A DNA stretch of 64,000 nucleotides from Flavobacterium proteolyticum (GTDB lineage Bacteria; Bacteroidota; Bacteroidia; Flavobacteriales; Flavobacteriaceae): assembly GCF_015223105.1 (NCBI RefSeq), contig NZ_JADFTZ010000001.1, forward strand, positions 1 to 64,000. Direction: 5' to 3'. Position numbers and translations under genes: made by a program. The notes beneath the pieces are model-generated. The model searched no databases, was not told the origin of the DNA, and worked only from the letters and a program-made list of their open reading frames with translations. Position 1 is the stretch's first letter, and each line of letters begins with the position of its first letter. Shown here piece after piece: positions 1 to 7,600 of the stretch.

Positions 1-56
1 AAGAAAAATGTTTTTTAAAATTTTTAGTAATCGATGAAATACATCTTTTTATTAAA

Positions 57-121
57 AAGGGAGATAATCTTTCGACTATCTCCCTTACAAGTAATTACGC
101 CCAAGTAATTTACTTATGAAT
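57..121 (-). terminator. Two-hairpin 65-nt element, copy A (terminator plus TTGGGC-loop hairpin)
   Basis: Read on the minus strand: ATTCATA, a hairpin with arms at 105-115 and 89-98 (one bulged base) and the loop TTGGGC, then a second hairpin with 10-bp perfect arms (77-86 and 57-66) followed by a short T-rich tract. The second hairpin resembles a Rho-independent terminator for leftward transcription. Copy B at 10550-10614 has the same length, layout and loop but different stem bases. That stem covariation argues for a conserved RNA structure. Function is unknown. Confidence 0.6.
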
Positions 122-258
122 ATGACATAAAGAAAACAACTTTAATTCGTTTTTATTTAACAATGTAAAAATTGACACATAGTATGTAACAAACGGATTT
201 TAAATCTTTAAATCAATTTTAATGCATTTAAAAATTTTATTTTAAATTTTAACAAAAA

Positions 259-275
259 CTGCAGAAATTCTACAG
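259..275. promoter_or_regulatory. Operator-like palindrome
   Basis: CTGCAGAA-A-TTCTACAG, two 8-base arms with one mismatch, lies about 47 bases ahead of the small gene at 322. Its size and place would suit a repressor site. This is inference from symmetry only. Confidence 0.25.
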
Positions 276-321
276 CAATATTTTTCTGAGTTCAAAGTAA
301 ATTTGAAAAAACAAAAAGAAT

Positions 322-546
322 ATGAAAAATATTAATATAACTAAGAGAAAAAATCACATTTCTATTGAACTTAAAAAAGAATCATTTGATGTTAGTTTGA
401 AGACTAAAATTAAACACCTCAACAATGTTAAAATATTTAATGTAATTATTTTATCTGATAAATTGAAATTATCAGTACATCCATACAAGCATAATGATTT
501 AGATAGTTTAAAAATTGAATTGGAAAAAAAAATAATGAAAAACTAA
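322..546 (+). CDS. Small hypothetical protein (74 aa)
   Basis: I do not recognise this 74-residue, lysine-rich soluble protein. It has no signal peptide or membrane segment. The sequence alternates short hydrophobic stretches (VIILSDKLKLSV, residues 41-52) with a charged C-terminal helix, so a small alpha/beta fold is possible. The ATG follows an A-rich stretch, as is usual in Bacteroidetes, where Shine-Dalgarno motifs are weak. It converges on the leftward gene ending at 551, four bases away. Leftward transcription of the adhesin operon as far as the terminator at 57-86 would be antisense to it. In such AT-rich DNA a chance frame of this length cannot be excluded. Confidence 0.4.
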   Translation: MKNINITKRKNHISIELKKESFDVSLKTKIKHLNNVKIFNVIILSDKLKLSVHPYKHNDLDSLKIELEKKIMKN

Positions 547-550
547 ATTT

Positions 551-919
551 TTAAAATGCAAATCTATTTTTTAAATTTCCTTTGCTTAGTGTTTTAGAAA
601 GATTTCTAACAATATTATGTCGTAAATTTAAATCAACATATTTTATATGAAATGTATTTTCTAAATAATTTAAAATATTATGGTTTTTAGTTGCTATTAT
701 TAAATTTTCAATATTTATTTTTTTTTCAAATAGTATATAAAAATCTTCCGGATCATATACAATAAAAAACAAATAATGTTTTTTAGATTTAATTTGAAAG
801 TCTTTTGATTTTTTTAAATCATGAAAATTTAAATTAAAACAATAATTATCAGCCATTTCCTCAATACTATCAAAATATAAATCATATTTATCATAAACAA
901 GGATTTTTGCGTTTTCCAT
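551..919 (-). CDS. Receiver-like small protein without phospho-acceptor (paralogue 2)
   Basis: A 122-residue soluble protein related to its upstream neighbour at 939-1289. Both share an ILVxD start, a central FIVYD/FVVYE strand followed by a D-rich turn and a LF segment, an LIIA/LIVA strand, an LLN/ILN helix start and a VDLN strand. The order of hydrophobic strands resembles a response-regulator receiver domain. The aspartate at the end of strand 3 and the lysine of strand 5 are not where a phosphorylated receiver needs them. It has no output domain. It is the last gene of the leftward adhesin operon, 19 bases after its paralogue. Function is unknown; the receiver resemblance is my inference. 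Confidence 0.55.
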   Translation of the reverse strand: MENAKILVYDKYDLYFDSIEEMADNYCFNLNFHDLKKSKDFQIKSKKHYLFFIVYDPEDFYILFEKKINIENLIIATKNHNILNYLENTFHIKYVDLNLRHNIVRNLSKTLSKGNLKNRFAF

Positions 920-938
920 ATTTCAAATAATTTCTTTG

Positions 939-1289
939 TTAGTAATCTTTAAGTAATAGAGTAATTTTTGTTTCAAATTCATCATAGACATCGGTTTTAA
1001 TTCTATTTAAATCTACTGTTATTAAATCTAAATTACCACACAAAAGATTTAATAAACTAATATTTTCTGAAGCAACAATAAGAGGCCTATCTGTTGAGAG
1101 CATATCAAATAAGTAGATAAGATCTAAATCTTCATAAACAACAAAAATTATTAAGGCTATATTTTGTGTTCTTAAATCTTTTATAAATCGACTTTTAGAA
1201 TATTTAATAAAATTATAATCGAATCTAAATTTAAATTTTAAAAACCTAGACATATAATTTTTGCTATCACAAACCAAAATTGTTTTCAA
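939..1289 (-). CDS. Receiver-like small protein without phospho-acceptor (paralogue 1)
   Basis: A 116-residue protein that opens MKTILVCDSKNYMS, like strand 1 of a CheY-type receiver with one acidic residue instead of the usual pair. Strand 3 (LIIFVVYED) ends in YE rather than the phospho-accepting D. Strand 4 (PLIVASE) keeps the small hydroxyl residue. Strand 5 (LITVDLN) has D in place of the conserved K-P. No DNA-binding domain follows. It is a tandem paralogue of 551-919 and probably cotranscribed with the PorE-like/SprF/adhesin genes (82 bases after the previous stop). A non-phosphorylated docking or regulatory role is possible. I do not know a named family. Confidence 0.55.
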   Translation of the reverse strand: MKTILVCDSKNYMSRFLKFKFRFDYNFIKYSKSRFIKDLRTQNIALIIFVVYEDLDLIYLFDMLSTDRPLIVASENISLLNLLCGNLDLITVDLNRIKTDVYDEFETKITLLLKDY

Positions 1290-1371
1290 TACTATTAAAT
1301 TTGATTATTCAACTAAATCATTAATGTTGTAATTCTGCCTTTAAACTATAAAAATCATTAACTGTTTTTCT

Positions 1372-1740
1372 TTAAAAACAAGTTAACTCAATTTTACATT
1401 CCTTAATTTCATCTTCTTTACAAATAATTATATTTTTTAAAGCATTCTTGTGAAATCTACTTATTGTTTTAATATTGTATATTTCATTACAAGTTACTAC
1501 ACCAAAATCAAATCTTCCAGTTCTATCAGTAAAAACAGTTTTTAATAATTTGTTATTTTCATTATAAAGATTAACCTGAACTTTACCAATTGGAGTTTGT
1601 GTAACTCCTTCTATGATTGCCCCAGATAATAAATGATTACATTTATGACCTGATTTAAAGTAATTAGCATAAAAATTACTCAAAGAAATGAAACAGAATA
1701 TTTGATATAAAACTGAAAATAAAGTTGTATAAAATCTCAT
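1372..1740 (-). CDS. Stand-alone CarboxypepD_reg-like domain protein
   Basis: A 122-residue protein with an N-terminal hydrophobic segment (about residues 5-25, possible signal or anchor) followed by one Ig-like beta-sandwich domain. Residues 34-122 align with the linker domain of the OmpA-family neighbour: both have a Cys, a LL-G-I/V strand, a turn with P-I, V-x-L-Y/F, a KLLKT/KLKT strand, D-x-x-G-R/K-x-D-F-G and V-x-C. It therefore looks like a partial duplication of that neighbour, without its TPR, propeller and OmpA parts. It starts 21 bases after the neighbour's stop and is probably in the same operon. Role unknown; an accessory periplasmic or outer-membrane subunit is plausible. Confidence 0.6.
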   Translation of the reverse strand: MRFYTTLFSVLYQIFCFISLSNFYANYFKSGHKCNHLLSGAIIEGVTQTPIGKVQVNLYNENNKLLKTVFTDRTGRFDFGVVTCNEIYNIKTISRFHKNALKNIIICKEDEIKECKIELTCF

Positions 1741-1761
1741 AAAATAATTATTATAAAAAAT

Positions 1762-3720
1762 TTATATTTTAAGAATTATAAATTCACTTCTTCTATTTTT
1801 TTGATGTTGTTCTTCCGTACAATTAGATTGGTTAGTTGGTTCACAACCACAATCGTTTACTAATTCTGATTCACCGTAACCTTTACCTGTTAACCTATCT
1901 TTTGAGATACCATTTTTCACTAACCATGCGATGGTTGATTTAGCTCTTCTGTCTGATAATGCTTCGTTGTATTTAGCGGTTTGACGGCAATCGGTATGAG
2001 AACGAACATCGATGTGCATGTTTGGATATTGTTTCATTACTTCCACGATTTTTGCTAATTCTACCGCTGCATCTGGTCGAATATTTGATTTGTCTAAATC
2101 GAAGTAAATAATATCAATTCCTAAAGCATTTCTTAAATCGTCACCTGGTTTCATTGGTTTTTCGGTAAGTTCTAAGATGATTTTAGATTCTGTGATTCCT
2201 GGATTGTTTGGAATGATAGCGGTTATCTCATTTGTGTTGTAATTTGGTTTTTCTACCCTAATTTTTAATTTGGCATCACATTCTACGGTTCCAAAATCGT
2301 ACTTTCCAATAGCATCAGAAGTAACAGTTTTAAGTTTATGTCCTCTAATGTCAAATAAAGTTACAGTTGCTGATACAATAGGTTCTTGAGAATCAAAATC
2401 TACAACAATTCCTTTTAAGAGTTGTTCACAATCTTTAGGGATTGCCGCAGTTTCTAAAAATTTGTAAATATCATCATAACCTAAATTATCATCTTTTCTG
2501 TTAGAGGATACAAACCCTCTTTTAGATTTAGTATCAATAATAAAAGCAAAATCATCCATCGAACTATTTACAGGTTCTCCAATATTTTTAATGCTTCCAA
2601 CAGTTCCGTCATCTTTCAATTCGGTAACAAATACATCTAATCCGCCAAGCCCAGGATGTCCGTCTGAAGCAAAGTATAATTCGTTATTTTTTGAGATAAA
2701 AGGGAAGGTTTCTCTAGCTTCGGTATTGATTTTGTTTCCTAAATTCTCTGGTGTTCCAAAACTACCATCTGTATTAATACTTACTTTAAAAATATCAGAA
2801 GCGCCGAGAGTTCCTGGCATATCTGAAGCAAAGTATAACGTTTTTTCATCATCACTTAAAGCAGGATGTGCTACACTGTAGTTGTTATTGTTAAATGGAA
2901 GTTCTTCAATATTTGTCCATTTATCTCCTTCTCTTTTAGCTCGGTAAATTTTTAAAAGAATGGTTTGTTCTGCGTTTTTACCTTTTTTTCCATTAAGATA
3001 ATTGTTTCGGGTAAAATACATAATATTGCCATCTTTTGTAAAAGCGGGAGTAGATTCATGATATTTTGAAGCTACACTTTTAGAAAATTTTTCAGGAGTT
3101 CCTAAATTGTTTTCTTCCGATTTAGAAGCGCTGTATAAATTAGTAAACGATTGATTGTTCCAATTGTGTTTTTTACTGACAATCCCTCCTGTATCTTTAG
3201 CAGATGTAAAAACAATTTCATTTTTATAAAAAGCTGCTCCATAATCCGAAAACTGTGAGTTAATACCTGCATTTTCGATTTCATAGCGTCCTGAATTTTT
3301 CTTTATCTCTTCTAAATAGTAAGTTTGCGATTTGGCTAATTTCCCTCTTAAATCGGTTCCGTTTTTGGCATTAAATTGCGCCATCATTTGATCTGCTTTT
3401 TTGTAATCGCCCACTGCTTTTAAAGTTTGTGCATATCTAAAATAGTATTCGGCATCTACAGGTTGATTCATTGCAAAAAGCTCTGTGTACCATTTGTTAG
3501 CATCTTCTAATTTTCCCTGAAAGTAATAGGAATTTCCTAATTTTTGAAAGAGTTCAACTGATTTATATCCTTTTTCAGCTACTTTTTCATAAGTTTCAAT
3601 TGCATTTACATATGCATATTGTTCATAATTAGTATTTGCCTTTTTGATTTTACTTTCTTGCGCATCTACTAAAAAACCATTTAGTAAGAATGCCACTATA
3701 ACTATTGCTTGTGTTTTCAT
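1762..3720 (-). CDS. PorE-like OmpA-family protein of the T9SS (TPR, propeller, CarboxypepD_reg, OmpA)
   Basis: A 652-residue periplasmic protein with a signal peptide ending near VDAQ. N-terminal TPR-like helices (about 25-130) are followed by PD40/WD40-like propeller repeats (about 200-430, with recurring LYFASD-type strands), a CarboxypepD_reg-like domain (about 432-515) and a C-terminal OmpA domain (about 535-652). The OmpA domain keeps the peptidoglycan-binding signature, including HTD and NRRSEF. This order is that of PorE, which links the T9SS to peptidoglycan. Position 12 bases after a SprF/PorP-like gene and two genes after a type B adhesin indicates a dedicated accessory set rather than the core locus. 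Confidence 0.88.
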   Translation of the reverse strand: MKTQAIVIVAFLLNGFLVDAQESKIKKANTNYEQYAYVNAIETYEKVAEKGYKSVELFQKLGNSYYFQGKLEDANKWYTELFAMNQPVDAEYYFRYAQTLKAVGDYKKADQMMAQFNAKNGTDLRGKLAKSQTYYLEEIKKNSGRYEIENAGINSQFSDYGAAFYKNEIVFTSAKDTGGIVSKKHNWNNQSFTNLYSASKSEENNLGTPEKFSKSVASKYHESTPAFTKDGNIMYFTRNNYLNGKKGKNAEQTILLKIYRAKREGDKWTNIEELPFNNNNYSVAHPALSDDEKTLYFASDMPGTLGASDIFKVSINTDGSFGTPENLGNKINTEARETFPFISKNNELYFASDGHPGLGGLDVFVTELKDDGTVGSIKNIGEPVNSSMDDFAFIIDTKSKRGFVSSNRKDDNLGYDDIYKFLETAAIPKDCEQLLKGIVVDFDSQEPIVSATVTLFDIRGHKLKTVTSDAIGKYDFGTVECDAKLKIRVEKPNYNTNEITAIIPNNPGITESKIILELTEKPMKPGDDLRNALGIDIIYFDLDKSNIRPDAAVELAKIVEVMKQYPNMHIDVRSHTDCRQTAKYNEALSDRRAKSTIAWLVKNGISKDRLTGKGYGESELVNDCGCEPTNQSNCTEEQHQKNRRSEFIILKI

Positions 3721-3731
3721 ATTATGTTTTT

Positions 3732-4661
3732 TTAGAAGAATCTTGGTGAAACAACTTTCTCTGATTTACCTTTAAACTCGTAACGTAAAAATATTTCATG
3801 TGAGCCTGAATTATAATTTACAAGTTTTGTTGTTTCAGCATCATAACTGTATCCTATAAACCAAGCGTCAGATATTTGAAAACCTACTAATCCACTAAAA
3901 GATGAATCCCATCTCCATGCTGCACCAAAAACAAACTTTTCATCAAACATAAAATTCCCCGTTAAATCTAATTGAAGTGGAGTTCCGGTTACAATTTTGG
4001 AAAGGAAAGCAGGTTTAAATTTAATCGAAGGGGACAAGTCAAAAACATATCCACCAATTAAATAATAATGCATTCTTTCTTTAGCGGAGACAGACGTATT
4101 ATCATCAAAATGAGCTGTTTCTAAGAAGTTTGGAACCGATAAACCAGCGTATAACTTATCAGAATGAAAGTAAATACCTGCTCCAAAATTTGGAGAAAAC
4201 TGATTATCTATATTATTTTGAAACTGAGGATCGGTTAAATCATATCGATCTAATTTTGTGTAATCAACATTAAGTAAGTTAGCAGTTCCTTTAATACCAA
4301 AGGATAACTTATAATTTTCAGATGTTGGAATAGAATAAGAAACATCCACCGAAATTGCATTTTCATCTGATGGTCCAATCCTATCATTTACAAAAGAAAC
4401 ACCTAACCCAAAGTTAGAACTACTTACAGGACTATTTATTGAAAAAGTATTATTAACTGGTGCCCCATCCAAACCAATCCATTGTGCTCTGTGCAAACCA
4501 AAAACACTCATAACTCCTCGGCTACCTGCATAAGCAGGGTTAACGTTTATGGTATTATACATATAATTAGTATACTGGGAATCTTGTTGAGCATTGACTT
4601 TTTGATTGTACATAAAAAGCAAGACTGAACAAATGATTATATTTTTAATTGACATTTTCAT
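3732..4661 (-). CDS. PorP/SprF family T9SS membrane protein
   Basis: A 309-residue outer-membrane beta-barrel-type protein with an N-terminal signal peptide (to about VNAQ) and the family hallmark opening D-S-Q-Y-T-N-Y-M-Y-N, then NPAYAGSRG. Repeated amphipathic strands and the terminal aromatic residue fit a barrel of the PorP/SprF family. In Flavobacterium johnsoniae, SprF is needed for surface delivery of the adhesin SprB encoded next to it. Here the adhesin gene lies just upstream (6 bases from stop to start), so this protein most likely serves that adhesin. High confidence in family, moderate in the specific partner. Confidence 0.9.
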   Translation of the reverse strand: MKMSIKNIIICSVLLFMYNQKVNAQQDSQYTNYMYNTINVNPAYAGSRGVMSVFGLHRAQWIGLDGAPVNNTFSINSPVSSSNFGLGVSFVNDRIGPSDENAISVDVSYSIPTSENYKLSFGIKGTANLLNVDYTKLDRYDLTDPQFQNNIDNQFSPNFGAGIYFHSDKLYAGLSVPNFLETAHFDDNTSVSAKERMHYYLIGGYVFDLSPSIKFKPAFLSKIVTGTPLQLDLTGNFMFDEKFVFGAAWRWDSSFSGLVGFQISDAWFIGYSYDAETTKLVNYNSGSHEIFLRYEFKGKSEKVVSPRFF

Positions 4662-4667
4662 ATTCTA

Positions 4668-7600
4668 TTAATTATTTTGGATATATAGATATCCTGCTTT
4701 TTCAATATTTCGTCTTCCATTTATTCCATCGTAACTAAACTCGTATTTCAAAATATAAAAGTAGGTGCCTGTTGGTAATAGTTCGTTTCTTGAAATCGTT
4801 GATCTCCCATCTGAGTAACCTTTGAAAACATTATTTAAATTATCATAATTAGATGCTTCAAATACCTTTATCCCCCAACGATTATAAATTTCTACCGTGT
4901 TATTTGGATAACAATCCAGACCTTCTATAAAGAAAATATCATTGGAATTATCATTATTTGGTGAAACAGCATTCCATATTACAACATGACATGCTAATGT
5001 TAGGGTTTGTGTATGGACAGTAGAATTCCCACAATCATCCGTAGCAGTCCAAGTCCTAATTAATTCATATCTGTTAGAACAATTCCCATCAACTCTTTGC
5101 TCGTCAAATGCAACTATAACGCTTCCGCAATTATCAGTAGCTGTTAACATAGGTGCAGTTGAAATATTATCACAATCAGCAAAACCATCTTGTGGTAAAT
5201 CTCCTGTAAAAACAGGTGGAGTTGTGTCCTGAATAGTAATTGTTTGAATATGAGTAGCTTCATTCCCACAAGTATCAGTAGCCACCCATGTTCTAGTTAA
5301 TATATAATTACTTGGACATGAACCATTAGTTCTCACTTCATTGTAAACTACAGATGCAGAACTACAATTGTCAGTTGCTGTTAATATTGGAGCTGTTGGA
5401 ACAACGTCAGAACACTCTAAAATTAAATCTGAAGGAAGGTTTTCCACAAATACTGGATTTGCATCATCAGTAACAGTAATAGTTTGTATTAAATTAGCTA
5501 CGTTTCCTGCACAATCAGTTAAACTATAAGTTCTAGTAATAATATATGGACTACCTAAACATCCTGTTCCACCATTGTTCGTATCTGCTACCGTTACTGT
5601 AACTATCCCTGAACAATTATCAGCTTCATCGGTAATTGCATTTACATCAGCTAATGGTACATTTACAATACATTGGAATGTTAAGTTTGCTGGTGCTGTT
5701 GCAGTTGGAGCAATATTATCATCAATCGTATACGTGTAAACCCAATCATGTGTATTGCCTTCGCAATCTGTAAATGTATACGAATATGTTACATTACCCT
5801 CACATATTGGCATTGATGAAATTACTGGTGCACTTGGAGTTAATGTGTTTCCACAAGCATCCGTTACTGTTGGAACTGTTGGAGATACAACATCCGCTGG
5901 ACAGGCAACTGTTGAGCTGGCATTGGCTGGCATTGTAAAATCTGATCTTTCAATCGTATACGTGTAAACCCAATCATGTGTATTACCTTCACAATCTGTA
6001 AATGTATACGTATATGTTACATTACCCTCACATGTTGGCATTGATGAAATTACTGGTGCACTTGCCGTTAATGTGTTTCCACAAGCATCCGTTACTGTTG
6101 GAACTGTTGGAGATACAACATCCGCTGGACAGGCAACTGTTGAGCTGCCATTGGCTGGCATTGTAAAATCTGATCTTTCAATCGTATACGTGTAAACCCA
6201 ATCATGTGTATTACCTTCACAATCTGTAAATGAATACGAATATGTTACATTACCCTCACATATTGGCATTGATGAAATTACTGGTGCACTTGGAGTTAAT
6301 GTGTTTCCACAAGCATCCGTTACTGTTGGAACTGTTGGAGATACAACATCCGCTGGACAGGCAACCGTTGAGCTGGCATTGGCTGGCATTGTAAAATCTA
6401 ATCTTTCAATCGTATACGTGTAAACCCAATCATGTGTATTACCTTCACAATCTGTAAATGTATACGAATATGTTACATTACCCTCACATATTGGCATTGA
6501 TGAAATTACTGGTGCACTTGGAGTTAATGTGTTTCCACAAGCATCCGTTACTGTTGGAACTGTTGGAGATACAACATCCGCTGGACAGGCAACCGTTGAG
6601 CTGGCATTGGCTGGCATTGTAAAATCTGATCTTTCGATAGTGAAGCTTTGTGTACAATCTTGACTATTTAAAATACTATCTTCACCTAAATCTCTAACAT
6701 TATTATCATTAGGATCAGCATATTCAGTTATTGTATAAGTTCTTATAACGTTTCCTTCACAACCAGGATCTAATGTATTTGAAGCAATTATTTCGATTAC
6801 ACCACAAGGTGAATCTCCAATTACACCATCTGCATTACCAAGAGCTTCAAATTGCACCTCAGTAAGTAAAGTATCTGTTGGAATATCAGCATAACAGGCA
6901 ACGATTGTTGCTGGAAATGTTGGACATATAACTTCAAACATACAACATGAAGGCGCTACTGCTGCCAAATTTATAGTGTTACATCCGTTAGTATCCTGAA
7001 TATTTATATTATAATTCGAACCAGTCGGTATAGTACCTGAAGTCCATGTTGATGTTCCATTTCCATTATCTACCCAAGTTCCTGGCGCACCTGTTCCTGT
7101 GGCAACAAAAGGAGTTGCACCATTAAAAGTTGCAGAAACCGTGTATAACGTTCCTAAACTATTACATGAAGTTATTGTTGTGCCAACTTGTGAAATGTTT
7201 GGAAATACTTCTATAGTAGCTTGATTATCTAAATATGCTGCAGTACATAGATTACCGCTTACTTGAATTGTAAAAGTATTTGTTCCTATTATTAAATTAG
7301 ATGCAGGTATTGTAATATTTAAATTACTTCCTGTACCAGTACTAGTTGCTATAATTGTTGCTAAATCAGATGATTCATAAACATTATAAACTGCTCCATT
7401 AACCGAATTAACTATTGTAATAACTCCATCAGAATTTATACAAACATCCGAAGTATTTAAAGCATTATTAGTTTGTAATGTTCCTGCAAAAAACAAGATT
7501 GTATCTGTGAGAACACCACTACAACCTGGATTACCATTTGAAGTAGTAACGGTATATTCTGTACCAATAGCCGGTAAATTTACTGCAGGAATTGTTAATA

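Larger units (their letters stand above)
1..321. other. Gene-free left edge with a structured element
   Basis: Very AT-rich stretch before the first plausible gene. It holds the 65-nt two-hairpin element (57-121) and an imperfect palindrome (259-275), each listed separately. I see no coding region or RNA gene in the rest. Confidence 0.6.
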
